From assembly GCF_041146395.1 (NCBI RefSeq), contig NC_091000.1, forward strand, positions 17,123,501 to 17,187,500: 64,000 nucleotides of DNA, written 5' to 3'. How positions within the stretch are numbered: the stretch's first letter is position 1; each line of letters starts with the position of its first letter. A program made the position numbers and the translations under genes. The notes under the pieces were generated by a model. That model was not told the DNA's origin. It was given only the letters and a program-made list of their open reading frames with translations, and ran no database searches. This stretch comes from Eulemur rufifrons. Its lineage: Eukaryota; Chordata; Mammalia; Primates; Lemuridae. Positions 51,427 to 64,000 of the stretch are shown here, one piece after another.

Positions 51427-51664
51427 CCTGCAAGCCCTTCAGGAAGGCGGCGGCGTCCAGGCGATCCAGCGCGCCGAGCCGCGCCAGGCGCACTGAGACG
51501 CCCCCGAATCTGTCCAGCTCGCCCCGTAGCTCGCACGCTCCGACTGGGGGGTGCTGCGAGCAACTCTGTCCGCCCGAGGCCCCGCGGTACCCCGCCGAAA
51601 GCCTGGGGTGGCAGGCGCGGGCCAGCACCGAACGCCAGTAGCCCCAGATCAGCAGCGGCGACAT
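51427..51664 (-). CDS. NUDT6: NUDT6 exon 1 (coding part)
   Basis: Encodes residues 1-79 and the first base of codon 80. The ATG (51662-51664) has G at -3. The translation starts [17 protein letters not shown] and includes [18 protein letters not shown] and [14 protein letters not shown], which align with human NUDT6. The N-terminus has several Arg, Trp and Leu and no acidic residue in the first 45, compatible with a mitochondrial presequence (inference). The exon ends CAGG followed by 'gcaagt', a GC donor rather than GT. The phase demands this position because exon 2 begins with the last two bases of an Ala codon. The exon lies in GC-rich DNA shared with the promoter. Confidence 0.93.
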
Positions 51665-51847
51665 CGCCTTCCCAGCTTATCCGCTGAGCCTCCAAGTCAC
51701 CGCTCCTCCACGCTCCCGTAAATTTTAGAAGAGTGCCACTTTATGTTGAACAGGCGTTACTATTTCGCAGAGTGCTGCCCGCCAGCCCCTGTCACCAGTT
51801 TGCCCAGCTCCGGTTAAGCGGAGCCACTTATTTTATTAGCTAGTTTT

Positions 51848-52020
51848 GTGTTGTTTTGTTTTGTTTTTTGGAGACAAGGTCTCGCTCTGTCGCCCAGGCT
51901 GGAGAGCAATGGCCTGATCATGGCTCACTTGCAACCTCAAACTCCTGGGGTCAAACGATCCTCCCTCCTCAGCCTCCCAAACTGCTAGGATTACAGGCTT
52001 GACCCACCACGCCCGTCCTG
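51848..52020 (-). repeat. Alu-like SINE (single arm) between divergent promoters
   Basis: 'ggagacaaggtctcgctctg' onward, one arm only, ending 'gacccaccacgcccgtcc'. It has a TTTTG-rich head (the reversed tail). It sits between the NUDT6 and AFG2A start codons. Confidence 0.88.
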
Positions 52021-52316
52021 TTAATTAATTCAACAGTTGTTTGCTTAGGGATGGAAACGTGGGCGGAGATGCAAAAAAAAGACCTGGGTATTTTTTTTGG
52101 AATTTATAATTTCAATGGCAGTTCTGTTCACCGAACCCGTCTTCCTTTGCAGATGTCAGAACCTCCTCAACCTCTTTAAAAACCGGGGTTTCTGAAGACC
52201 CTCCCCGCAACCCGCCAGCCCTGTAGCTCGCCCATCTGCCTGTCTGCCCGTCCTCCCGCCTTGCTGCGCTCCACTCGGGAGATTACGGCGTGTAGGCGGA
52301 ACCTCGCTGACTTCTG

Positions 52317-52326
52317 CCCCGGAAGT
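52317..52326 (+). promoter_or_regulatory. ETS/GABPA-type motif upstream of AFG2A
   Basis: CCCCGGAAGT contains the core CCGGAAGT, the consensus ETS-family site common in bidirectional housekeeping promoters. It lies about 70 bases upstream of the AFG2A ATG. Function is inferred from the motif and position. Confidence 0.5.
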
Positions 52327-52393
52327 TTTTGGGGAAGCGCGCACGTTGAGCTGGCTTCGCCGGGGTTGCCTTCGCCGGGGCTGCCTTCTGATC

Positions 52394-52556
52394 ATGTCTT
52401 CCAAGAAGAACAGAAAGCGGTTGAGCCAAAGCGCGGAAAGTGGTTCGCCCTTGCTCGCTGCTGCTTCCCCTCGTGCGGGAGCCGCGGCTCCTTCTGCTGG
52501 CTCAGACTTCGCAGCGGCAGCCGGGACTCTGGTGGTGACCAACTTCCTAGCAAAGG
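52394..52556 (+). CDS. AFG2A: AFG2A exon 1 (coding part)
   Basis: The ATG at 52394 opens the frame [18 protein letters not shown], matching the human N-terminus. A low-complexity Ala/Ser/Gly stretch follows and differs more from human, as expected for a disordered tail. The basic KKNRKR cluster may act in nuclear localisation (inference). The exon ends GCAAAGG|gtaaag, 54 codons plus one base. The open frame extends upstream of the ATG without another ATG, so this start is chosen because it matches the family. The exon is CpG-rich. Confidence 0.93.
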
Positions 52557-53059
52557 GTAAAGAATTCCGTGAGGGAGACCCGAGGCCGAGGGGGCGCAGC
52601 CTGAGGGGGGAAGATCTTGAGGTGCAGAGGGTTTTGAAAGTTTGGCGTGGCATAGGTGTGAGAGCGGCGCGGAAGTATGTAAGACTTAGGTATGTACGAA
52701 GTATGTATAATATATGTGTAAGTAGGCAAGTGTAGCCGCGCCTGCATTAGAGAACTTAGGCAGAAATGGTTTATCCGTGTTAGGTCGTTTCTTTTGTGAG
52801 GTGTTTTGAATATTTAAGTTGCGTTTGAAACAATTTTGTCTTATTTAAGATTAACGACATATTTAACTGTTCAAATTGTTCATATTTAGCGAGCATAGGA
52901 TACGTATGCTAAATATCTAAATACTTAGTTCAGTAAAAATGTGGATCTATCCTTCCTAAGGGACATTACTATGTCTTTAAGAGTGAAGATGGCTTTTTCT
53001 TCTGTTACATAGGTTCTGGTATTTAATATCTGCAATTAATTACACACTAGTGTTAGTGG

Positions 53060-53225
53060 TAGGTTAGGTATGTCACATACTTATTAAATTTTCACAGAAG
53101 CTGTGACAAATAGGTACTTTATAGTAATGTCCATTTTACAGAGGAAGAAAAAATGTGATTCCATTCAGGTAACACAGGTAGAGTCAATATTTGACTGCAG
53201 GTGTATTTGACTCCAAAGCCGTTAT
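53060..53225 (-). repeat. MIR SINE
   Basis: 'gtccattttacagaggaaga' and 'ttcaggtaacacaggtagag' are antisense MIR. Confidence 0.7.
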
Positions 53226-53539
53226 TTTAAATAACAGCTCCCCTGACTTAGAGAACGGATTTATATTTGAAAAGGCATTTAGTTGGTAAAGCTTCTAGCA
53301 TGCTTGATGTGTATTATCTTTGAAAAATGGACCAGACTGAACTAGTGGCAAGATTTTTACGTCTAATCAGACAGACCCTAAAGACAATCTTAGCGTTCGA
53401 ATTGTGTTTTCATTCTTCTTTAGGGATTAGAGGACAACTTGTTCTTTTCTCCAGGTTCATCTTCTTTTTAATCAGATCCTTCCCATTGACATTTAAACAT
53501 GCTCATTTTTCTTCCATCTGAAAACAAAAGCTCCACATT

Positions 53540-55225
53540 TTCTTCTACCACCACCTTATCTCTACCCCTTCATTGCCAAAGTTCTTAAATAGAGTGGTCT
53601 TTGCCTCCTCCTCACCCACATACTCCTTAGCTTGTTCGGTTTTGACGTTCGCCCCATCATTCCATGGAAACTGTTCCTGCCATTGTCACCAAGCATCTCC
53701 ATGTTGATAAATCCAGTGGATAGTTTTTGATTACTTACCTTACTTAACCTCAGCAGCTTTTGGCATTGTTGACCATTTCCTCCTCCTTAAAACACTTCTT
53801 GTCTTACATGTCATCAAACTTTCTTAGTTTTTCTCCAGCCTTGTTTGGTACTTTGTGATTTTCTTTTGCAGGCTCATCCTTTTCCACCTGACTATTAGAT
53901 GTTGAAGTTCCTCGATTCTTAGTCCTAAACCGTCTTTTTCTCTCTATGAGTCTTCTCTCTTTGGCAAATTCATCCAATGCCCGGAGTTTCCCATCTATAG
54001 TCTATTCAATATCAGATTTATATTTGTAATTCATACTGAGTCTTGATTCAGTTGTCTTTTACATCACTGGTTTTCAAGCTCTCTATGGCAAAGGTTTTAA
54101 AATTTACACTATGTCACAGATTGGTATTTTTGTAAAATACAATGAAAATGATTTACTGGAAAAATAAGTTAAAAAAACAAATTATTAGATTCAACAGATG
54201 TAAAATTACTCTGTTAAAGTGTAATAAAAGCTTCTAAAGCTAATTTTCATTTTTTGTACTTAGCTCATCTTCAAGCAGTAGCAGATAGTTTGTGGACCAC
54301 ATTTTAAATAGCACTGTACAATACCTCTTCTCTTAGATATCTTAAAGGTACTTCAGGACTGACTTTATGAGCCCATATTTCCTCCAACAAAACAAACTTC
54401 AGTTCTGTTCAGTTTTTCCCATTGCAAGATTCAGAAATCTAGGAGTCATTCATGACACCTCTTTCTCTCACATCTCACATATCCAGGCCACCACCAAGTC
54501 ATGTTTATCACCTAAATATTTTCCATGTTCCTCTTCCTCACACTATTCCTACTGCTTCCACCTTCATTTCAGATGTCATTATCTCTCACCTGGGCTGCTA
54601 CGATAGCCTTTTAACTGATTTTTCCTGCTTCCAATTTTGCTCCCTTCCTTATTCCTTTTACGTTCTGCAGCCAGAATGATCTTTTTAAAATGGAGATTCT
54701 GTCATGGCCCTGCTTTTCATCCCTCACTGGGCTCCATTGCTGTCAGAGTAATGGCCAGCATCTTGATGCAGCCTATTGCCCTGGGTGGTCTTGACCTTTA
54801 CATGGCCACTTTTGTCTTCCACCACTCTGCCTGTACTCTATCCTGAGGATGCACCATACTCCCTTCTGCCCAGACCCTCTGTACATGCTGTTCTCTTTGC
54901 GTAACATTATCTTTTTCTTCTCTTTGTTATTTCCTACTCTTCCTTCAAATCTGAATTTTCACGTTACTTTCTTTGAGAAGCATTCTCTGATTCTTTCAAA
55001 TTAGGCCAGTTCGTACATTGTAGGCTCCCTTAACACTTAGTCATTCTTTCATTGTGTTAATCTTAGTTTATAATTTTATAGTTACTCAGCGATTGTTTGA
55101 TAACTCTCTTACCCTACTAGATTATAAACTCTGCGAGGCCCACAACTTGTGAACAAAAGTACCTAGCAAAGTATCTGCCATCTAGTAGGCATATAGTACA
55201 TACTTGCTGAATGAATAAATGAAGG
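53540..55225 (+). repeat. L2 LINE fragment, interrupted
   Basis: L2 in consensus order: 'atctctcacctgggctgcta', 'gcagccagaatgatcttttt', 'agaagcattctctgattctt', ending 'acttgctgaatgaataaatg'. A hAT-type element interrupts it at 54065-54316. The open frames here come from the repeat. Confidence 0.82.
54065..54316. repeat. hAT-Charlie-type element
   Basis: Starts 'cactggttttcaagctct' and ends 'ccacattttaaatagcactg', weak inverted ends of the CAGTGG type. Confidence 0.55.
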
Positions 55226-55343
55226 CTGGATTGTTGTTTGAAATTACTATCTCGTTAGTTAATCTGGCACTTAAGGTGTTCAATAAATGTGAAGGTAGTT
55301 AATGGGAAAGTAAATGTTGAGATATATTTTCAAAGTATTATAG

Positions 55344-55640
55344 GAGCCAGACATGGTGGCTCACTCCCATAATCCTAGCACTTTGGGAGGCTGAGGCGGA
55401 AGGATTGCTTGAGGCCAGGAGTTCAAGACCAGCCTGGGCAATATAGTGAGACCCCTGTCTCTACAAGAAAAAAAAAAATTAGCTGGTCTGGTGGCATGCA
55501 CCTGTAGTCCCAGCTACTCTGGAGGTTGAGATGGGGGAATCACTCGAGCCCAGGAGTTTGAGGTTACAGTGAGATGTGATCATGCCACTGCACTTATCTA
55601 AAAAAGACCCTTTCTCTAAAAAAGAAAAAAAATAAAATAA
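55344..55640 (+). repeat. Alu, full-length
   Basis: 'gagccagacatggtggctca' through 'gaccctttctctaaaaaaga'. Confidence 0.92.
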
Positions 55641-56429
55641 GGTATTGGAGGAATGAGGACTGATGAAAGAAATTGTGGGGAGAGCTTGGATGATGAAAGC
55701 AAAAAATACAATGGTGATATATTGGGAAATAGGGCCAGTGGAGGGGAATTTGCCCATGATCTCCATTGATAGGGAGGTGGGGAGGTATTTAGGCAAGCCT
55801 GTGATTTGTTAAATCCTGGGGCTTGGTGAATATTCAAGATGGGATGGAGGGAGAAGAAGAAAACCTAGAGTCTTGCGAAGGACACAGTCCCCTGGTGAGG
55901 TAATTGTCAAGAGGGAAAGGTGGCTCATTGGAGTTTAGGAAGAAAGAGGCAGAAACTGAATATCACAAGGTCATCTAATAGCAGTATGCTTTGCTGTTAT
56001 TGACTGACAAACTAATTAAGAATTAAAATTCTCACAAGAAAGTTGAATTTCTGTTCAGCTTCTCATATTATGTAGCATGCTCATTTCATTTTATACCCAG
56101 TACTGTGCATCTAGCTCTGTGAAATACTTTGTTTTTCTAGATTTGCTCCTCTGATGACAGAAGGAAAATAAATGTGTTGAGGAGTTATTTTGTAGTGACA
56201 GGATTATACAAATCGGATGTTCCTCATGCTTTTGCTTTCATTAATTTCTTTTTCATTACAAAAGATGTTTTTCTGATTATTAAGGAACACTAATATTAGG
56301 TAAAGCTCTTTGATTATGGTATGTGTGTCTGTAATAAATTTTACAAAAGTTTGTGTCAAGTTTAAACTCCCTAAGTGTTTCATAGATTGTGTACTGAAAA
56401 GAAAAATATTGTATACTCACCTACTACAT

Positions 56430-56620
56430 TCATTCATTTCGTTGATATTTATTATATAACTGCTATATTTGCTGTACTGTTAGGCATTGGAGATACAAAG
56501 ATAAATATGAACCATTTCCTGCCCCAAAGCAGCATACACTTTAGGAGAAAGACTGTAAAACAAATGGATATTAGGATAAATGCTAATATCTGGCAGCTCG
56601 GGAGAATCAGGAGGGACAAC
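56430..56620 (-). repeat. L2 fragment
   Basis: 'actgttaggcattggagata' and 'gattaggataaatgcta'-like text fits antisense L2 3' sequence. Confidence 0.45.
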
Positions 56621-57126
56621 TAACCAAATGTGGAGCCTCATTGGGGTGGGGTGGCAGGAGTGGGTTGGGAGGGGTGGAGATGTTAGCACATCATTTTCAG
56701 AGATGTTGTCAACTAGGCTGAATTCTGGGCCCCTTCAGCCGAATGTTGAAATCACTAATGGTGATTTCAGTCAGTGTGTGTTTGTATAAGGAGTAAGACT
56801 TGTGTTATTATCTGTGTATTCTTGGTAATAGAGGAGAAAAAGATCTGATTACTATTACATGGGTCAGAAGTTGAAACATAACTTAATCCTCTAAATCCAG
56901 ATAGACGTGCCAGTTCCCACTTCAAACCTTTGAATACTAGTAGCTGACTCAACTTTAGAATCTGTACTACAAAAAGCTTAGAGACTCTGCTGCAAGTACA
57001 TTTAGTTCTTAATGAAATTGGAGACTTAAAAAGAATTAATAAACTAATACCCTATAACACATCCTCTTTTTAGTTCATATATTGTCAGTAAACCCTCAAA
57101 AGGGTCTGGTTTTAAATTTGTTTGTT

Positions 57127-57412
57127 GGCCAGGTGTGGTAGCTCATGCCTGTAATCCAAGCACTTTGGGAGGCTGAGGTGGCAGGATTGCCTAAGGCTAG
57201 GAGTTCAAGAACAGCCTGGGCAATAGCAAGACCCTGTCTCTACAAAAAAATAAAAAAAATTAGCCAGGCGTGGTGGTTCATGCCTGTAGTCCCAGCTAGT
57301 GGGAGGCTAAGGCAGGAGGATCACTTGAGCCCAGGAGTTTGAGGTTGCAGTGAGCTATGATGACACCATTGTCTTTTGACCTTGTCTCAAAAAAATTAAA
57401 AATTTAAAAAAA
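57127..57412 (+). repeat. Alu, full-length, with target-site duplication
   Basis: 'ggccaggtgtggtagctcat' through the A-rich tail. An exact 15-bp duplication ttaaatttgtttgtt flanks it (57112-57126 and 57413-57427). Confidence 0.95.
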
Positions 57413-57533
57413 TTAAATTTGTTTGTTAAAATGAGGATTAGAGCAGTGGTTTCTCCAGGATATGGTAAGTGCATTCATGTGGTTATATGGATAGAGGATT
57501 TTTTTATTTACCTCAAAAGAAAGCATGCTTTAA

Positions 57534-59241
<1,708 letters not shown>

Positions 59242-59249
59242 TGACTCTC

Positions 59250-59590
59250 TGGATCAATTCAATGCTGCCCAATAAAAATACGAGTCACAAATGTAAACCA
59301 CATACATAATTTTGCATTTTCTTATAGTAAAGAGAAACAGGTGAAATGAATTATAATAGTATATTTAACCAATATATAAAATTATTTTAACATATGATAA
59401 TTATAAAAAATTATTAATAAGACATACCCTTTTTTTCAAGCTAAGTCTTCAAAATCCAGTGTGTGTGTTATACTTGTAGCACATTGCAATTTGGACTAGC
59501 CACATTTTAAACACTCGGTAGCCACATGATGAGTGGCTAGTGGCTATTTGTGTTGTACTAGACAACACAGGCTAAATTAGTGCTGTGTAA
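59250..59590. repeat. Old MER-type (hAT-like) DNA element
   Basis: 'gagaaacaggtgaaatgaat', 'caatttggactagccacatt' and 'gagtggctagtggctatttg' belong to a common MER element. Exact family not assigned. Confidence 0.65.
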
Positions 59591-60244
59591 TTTATGGACT
59601 ACCTACTCTCTCATTTCCTACGATTAGAGTGTGCTCTGATGTTTTAGGTGAAAGGAATTATTATTGATTAGTATTTAGCAGTAATTTTTATCTTGGTTTA
59701 CAGTGTAATCAGGGCTTCTTATCCTTCTTACAGTTGTAAAGAAAGGAGTAGATTACTGTGAGTAGATAAGAAATAAGTCTTAATTAAGATTGTCCAAAAA
59801 ACCTGATTGTGTATTTTAACTCATTGATTAATTTAGTAAAACAGTCATTACTTTCATATTTTTCAATAATCCTTCACCAAAGTCTAATTGTTTGAATCGA
59901 ACTATCAATATGGTTAAAGTATATCATCCATTCTCTTGGATATTCTGTATCTAACAGGATTTTGACTCAGTTTGCATCTATGAGTCTTACCAAGTCACTT
60001 AAAGCATCTTTTAATACTTTAATATTACCTTACTAACAATTTTGGAATGTGTTAACATTATCTGCCAGAATCACAGAACATTTTCTAGTCATTAGCTTGA
60101 TTTTAAAATGTTTTCTTCTTTTAATACTTTTGTAGATTCGAAGCTTGAGTTTTGGCATATTTTTTCATTTGAAAACAAGATAATGTTTTCAGAGCATATA
60201 ATAATGGTTTATTGAACAGTAAAAAGCAGAAAGTAAAAGAGAAG

Positions 60245-60480
60245 ACAACATGATGAGTACCAGCTGTATACCAGATGCTTTTTATATATTGCATATATGT
60301 ACATGCACACACATACACATTTAGCCTTTTTCTTCTCCAATTGAATCCTCTAATATCCTGCAGGGTATCCATATTTATCCCTTATTTAACGAATGAGGAG
60401 ATGAGCTAAATGAGAAGTAACTTGCCTACTATTTAATGAGGTATTAATAATTAGTAGTAAGGCTGAGATTAAACCGGATT
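60245..60480 (-). repeat. MIR fragment
   Basis: 'gagaagtaacttgcctacta' and 'aaggctgagattaaac' are antisense MIR. Confidence 0.5.
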
Positions 60481-60857
60481 AATTCTCAGACTGCATCTTA
60501 AAACAGTGCTACAGGTAGCAGCAATGAGTTGACTGGAATTAGCATTTATGATTATCTCCAAACTAGTCTGACTTCTTGAGAGCATAACAATCTTAGGTGA
60601 ATTATGATGGCCTATTATAGAGGACTGTGTAGTTTTAAATGAAAGCCTAGTTTTAAAATTTTTGCTTAAAAAAAAAATCTCATGTTTTAAATGAGGCAGC
60701 AGCATGTAGACAAGAAAGTTAATTTCCAATTAGGAAAATCAGTAATTTTAATCTGCTTAAATCCTTTACTTGCAACTGAAAAATTTTATTAGTAGTGTTA
60801 GAGCTCCTTCTAGTGGAAATGATTTTATCTGCGCCCATACCCATTCGTTTTCATTTC

Positions 60858-61145
60858 TTTTTTTTGAATCAGGGTCTTGCTCTATTGCCCAGGCTAGAGT
60901 GCAGTCATCATAGCTCACTGCAGCTTCAAACTCCTGAGCTGGGCTCAAGTGATCCTCTTGCCTTAGCCTTCCAAGTAGCTGAGACTACAGGCATGAGCCA
61001 CCATACCTGGCTGATTTTTCTAGTTTTTGTAGAGACGATGTCTCACTGTCTTGCTCAGGCTGGTCTTGAACTCCCAGCCTCAGAGATCCTCCCACCTTGG
61101 CCTCCCAAAGTGCTAGGATTACAGATGTGAGTCACTACCCCTAGA
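60858..61145 (-). repeat. Alu, full-length, older
   Basis: 'tcagggtcttgctctattgc' through 'ttacagatgtgagtcactac', reverse orientation. Confidence 0.92.
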
Positions 61146-61519
61146 TGACCAGCTTTTTTTTAAAAGCAAAACTGGTGAAGTATTTTTACTGTTCTTGTTC
61201 ATCTTTGTAAATATCTTCTATTCAAAGTAATAAGTAAAAGAATTCAAGTATAACTTGATTCAGACTTTTATAAACAGAAGTAAATTTAAGCACTTAAGGA
61301 GATACATACAATTTCCTCATTAGTTTATACATATAATTGATTCATGAAATTTCTTCCTTATTCTATTTCTTTCTTACTCTCCCTTTTATGTGAATATATA
61401 ATGGATGCTCATGATTTGTGGTACTTATGTTCTATTAAAGTTGCCTTAAACACTATTAGCAAATACTGAATGATTTCTCCTAGGGCGAAATATGTACATA
61501 TATATACATATCTTATGTA

Positions 61520-61665
61520 AACTATAATCTTAAATCCTCAAAACAACTCATTCTGGTGAATTCTATAATATTTTCTTTATTTTACAAAAGAAGGAGGTTC
61601 AGAACTGTTAAGGGACTTGCCTGAAGCTGCCCCACCATAGGTACCAGAGTTGGGTACCCCATCCA
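61520..61665 (-). repeat. MIR fragment
   Basis: 'aaacaactcattctggtgaa' and 'gttaagggacttgcctgaag' are antisense MIR. Confidence 0.6.
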
Positions 61666-62478
61666 GCTGGCCCCAGAGCTGGGGATTCTTGTACTACACT
61701 GCGCTTGCTCCCTGCTATTTACATTCTGTGGTTATCTCTGAGTGAGAGCTGAAACAAGGGGCAAAGTGTCACCTTTGGGGCAAAGTGTCACAGATGGAAC
61801 GTGAGTATTGGGTGACCCAAGTTTTGCTCCTCTTCCATGTTCACCGATGACTGCAAATCATCCTTGAGAATTGATTTTGGGGTACAATATATTTTTGTGA
61901 GTAGGTGAATTTACAGTGACATCATCTACAGGTATTGAGGATTGACTATATCATTTTATTACTGATAAAGTGATTGGAGAGTAAGGTTTAGATTTTGACC
62001 AAATGCGCTTGCTAATAGGTACACTTCCCCCAGGGCTAAACTATCCCTCTCTCCACTGGTCATTGACAAAGTTGGACAGCTCTTTGTCTTCTCTCCTGAT
62101 ATAGGCTGCTTACACATGGAGGAGGAAGAAAAATGCTCATTTTCTGAGAACTCTCCAAGAGCAGGTTTCTTTATAAGTGTAGTGATATATAGGTGTGCCC
62201 ACTTCCTGCACTTAAGCAAGAAACTCTTCTGGAAGATAACAGTTATCGTAAGGAAGAAGGGGATCTTATTTTTAATAGGCATGTCCTTTCTCCAAAATAA
62301 ACCTTCATTGTAACCATTATTCTCCTTTTCCTATTTCTACCTCTTCAGGTAACATATTATAGAATTTAATTTTCTTGAAGAGATAATTTATAAATTATAT
62401 TGAAGAAATGAAGTAAATGATTAATAGTAGCCTTTCTCCAAACTAGGAAAGTTCATAGAAGGAATGATTAATTTAGGT

Positions 62479-62740
62479 CAGTGTTTCCCAAATGCTTTTG
62501 ACTATGACACATGATAAAAAATACATTTTTCGTCATGATTCACTCATCCACCAATACAGAGCACGTATGTGTGCATGTGTGTATATGTGTAAGACATTAA
62601 TATTTTACAAAGCAGTATTTATCCTTCATATGTGCAGTGTACTCTGACATTTCTTATTCTATTAAAAAATGCTGGATGGGACTTACTGAAATGATTTCAT
62701 GACCCCACTCATGGATAGTACACTATGTTGAAGAACACTG
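62479..62740. repeat. hAT-Charlie-type element
   Basis: Ends are inverted: 'cagtgtttcccaaatgct' at left and 'tatgttgaagaacactg' at right. Confidence 0.65.
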
Positions 62741-62965
62741 ATTTAGGCCACTAAGGCACCAAATTGCAAATGATATTCTCATGTCTATAAGAAGTATCTG
62801 AAAAATGTAAAGCATTTCAAAATTGCATAAATTATTTTCAGTCTATAAATTAATTATTATTTTGATTAGGTCTGTATTATAACTACGTACGTGTCATTTT
62901 ATACCACAGTTTAGTTTCTAGTGTACCTAGTGTTGATTTCTGTCATCCTCTCTTCTCTTTTACAG

Positions 62966-63024
62966 TGACAAAGATATAGACATTAATGAAGAAGAACTGA
63001 CTGGTTGTATCCTGAGAAAACTAG
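62966..63024 (+). CDS. AFG2A: AFG2A exon 4
   Basis: This 59-bp exon has acceptor 'cttctcttttacag' and donor CTAG|gtgaga. It encodes the end of Ser148, residues 149-167 (DKDIDINEEELTGCILRKL) and the first base of Asp168. Too short to be noticed as an ORF; phase (1 base in, 1 base out) and similarity support it. Human has DKDMEINEEELTGC at this place, as I recall. Confidence 0.95.
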
Positions 63025-63633
63025 GTGAGACATATTTGAAATTGTTTTCCTACATTTTAAGCAGAAGGCAGCAGCAAATAAAGTGTCTTTGAGGTCTTGT
63101 ATACATCGTAGTTTTCTTTAAAATAGCTTAGAGAATATTCCTCTCAATGAATTAATATCCTTTTGAGATAGGGATGTATTACTTTTCCCAGTTAAGCAAT
63201 TGGCAGTTAAGCAGTGGATAGAATATGACCTGTCTGTGGATAAAGTGAGTGGTAGAATTGAGACTTTTTAATCCTTACACTCTTCCTTTTTCCAGTGAGA
63301 AACATTGTTTTGGAGTGTTAGTTTAGGTGTGCCATTTTAGTCTATCGAACATGGAATGCTTGGCTATTTGTTGATACGGTTAATACAATCTTAGATCTAT
63401 TGATTATAGAGGATTTCAAAGAATCATCTTGTCCTTCTATCTTCAGATAGTGGTATATTATAGAGGAATATTAGGTCCTCTGTTTTTTATGACAATTACT
63501 TTAGTAATATTCCATTTTTGATTTAGTACCTTTAGTCAGATAGTTTTGTTAATAGATGAAATAAATTGCTATTTAAATATTAAGCTGGTGAAAAAATTGT
63601 GCTAACATATATATTTAATAAATTGTTTTTTAG
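63025..63633 (+). other. AFG2A: AFG2A intron 4
   Basis: A 609-bp AT-rich intron with GT and AG ends. I see no other feature in it. Confidence 0.9.
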
Positions 63634-64000
63634 ATGGCAAGATTATTTTACCAGGCAACTTTCTGTATTGTACATTCTATGGACGACCGTGCAAGTTGCA
63701 AGTGTTGCGAGTGAAAGGGGCAGATGGCATGATGTTGAAAGGCCCACGGAATGACTCTGACACTGATGCCCAGGGAGTGGCCTCTGAACGGTCCAGCATG
63801 GAAACCAGTAGCCTGGATTTATCCTTACAGCTAAGCCAGTTAGATCTGGAAGAGCCCCAGAATCCAGCAGCAAGAAGTACTCCCTGTAAACCAGTAGATG
63901 ACAGACTTATAAATAAAGCTGGTGATGTTTCGTTGGATGTTACACAGAGTCCTGGGCATGGCAGTGGGCTTGGACTGGAAGAAGTAACAGGTCTTAAATG
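63634..64000 (+). CDS. AFG2A: AFG2A exon 5 (partial, runs off the window)
   Basis: Acceptor 'aattgttttttag', then an open frame to the last base. It encodes residues 168 (split) to 289: [19 protein letters not shown] and [13 protein letters not shown] finish the N-domain. Then follows a Ser- and acid-rich linker ([29 protein letters not shown]) ahead of the first ATPase module, reaching LEEVTGLK at the end. The linker differs from human at many positions, while the domain core is conserved. No donor is seen before 64000. Confidence 0.95.

Larger units (their letters stand above)
33535..51664 (-). other. NUDT6: NUDT6 transcription unit (Nudix hydrolase, FGF2 antisense gene)
   Basis: All five coding exons are present on the minus strand: 238, 204, 56, 55 and 398 bases, together 951 bases, or 316 residues plus stop. 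This equals the length I recall for human NUDT6. All junction phases agree. The protein has an N-terminal region, then a Nudix domain with a perfect box at residues 176-198. It is also known as FGF-AS or GFG, because its mRNA is antisense to the FGF2 3' UTR. Its physiological substrate is not settled. The basic, acid-poor first ~40 residues could be a mitochondrial leader (inference). The 5' and 3' ends of the mRNA are estimates. Confidence 0.95.
51270..52640. promoter_or_regulatory. Divergent NUDT6/AFG2A promoter region, CpG-rich
   Basis: The NUDT6 start codon (51664, minus) and AFG2A start codon (52394, plus) are about 730 bp apart in opposite directions. Two stretches are GC- and CpG-rich: about 51400-51720 (NUDT6 exon 1 and upstream) and 52190-52640 (AFG2A 5' UTR, exon 1 and start of intron 1). 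Between them lies an AT-richer 300-bp gap with an Alu-like SINE. No TATA box is evident, as usual for CpG-island bidirectional promoters. Transcription start sites are not visible. Confidence 0.75.

Noticed and set aside
51342..51695. 117-codon frame overlapping NUDT6 exon 1
   Set aside because: Alternative frame of the same GC-rich exon without an ATG at its start; the NUDT6 frame matches the known protein.
52346..52393. Upstream extension of the AFG2A reading frame
   Set aside because: The frame is open, but there is no ATG before 52394, and the protein from 52394 already matches the family N-terminus.
52156..52653. 165-codon minus-strand open frame across the AFG2A start
   Set aside because: Antisense shadow of the CpG-rich AFG2A exon 1; the Arg/Pro/Ala-rich product reflects GC content.

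Overview
The window is nuclear DNA from a strepsirrhine primate, probably a lemur or a close relative. It carries the FGF2 - NUDT6 - AFG2A (SPATA5) block that in human lies on 4q27. Gene identity comes from exon translations that match these proteins, with intact splice sites and consistent phases. The lineage call comes from the repeats. The youngest Alu copies (21597-21945, 31788-32123) have the 'gcaagagcgagacc' left arm, an unusually long middle linker, and the 'gctaggctgacgccacggca' right arm typical of lemurs and galagos. The L1 tails are of the same type.

Layout. Bases 1-19615 are the 3' part of FGF2 intron 1 (exon 1 lies upstream, outside the window). FGF2 exon 2 is 19616-19719, intron 2 is 19720-33074, the coding part of exon 3 is 33075-33260, and a long 3' UTR runs to about 38915. 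NUDT6 lies on the minus strand from about 33.5 kb to 51664. All five coding exons are present and give a complete 316-residue Nudix protein. Its last exon and its fourth exon lie inside the FGF2 3' UTR on the opposite strand. NUDT6 and AFG2A are head to head: their start codons are about 730 bp apart, in GC-rich DNA split by an Alu-like SINE. AFG2A exons 1-5 (plus strand, 52394 to the window end) encode the first ~289 residues of this AAA+ ATPase. Exon 5 runs off the window.

Functional links. FGF2 is a heparin-binding growth factor. NUDT6 (also called FGF-AS or GFG) is the known natural antisense partner of FGF2, so the two mature transcripts can pair in two separate blocks. AFG2A shares only the promoter region and works in ribosome maturation and protein unfolding.

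The rest is introns filled with Alu, L1, L2, MIR, Tigger-type and hAT-type repeats. No tRNA, rRNA, CRISPR array or complete mobile element with intact coding capacity was seen. No clearly new biological system was found. The points most worth checking are a GC-AG intron in NUDT6, the antisense overlap, a coding-looking minus-strand ORF inside NUDT6 intron 1, and the SINE between the two divergent promoters.
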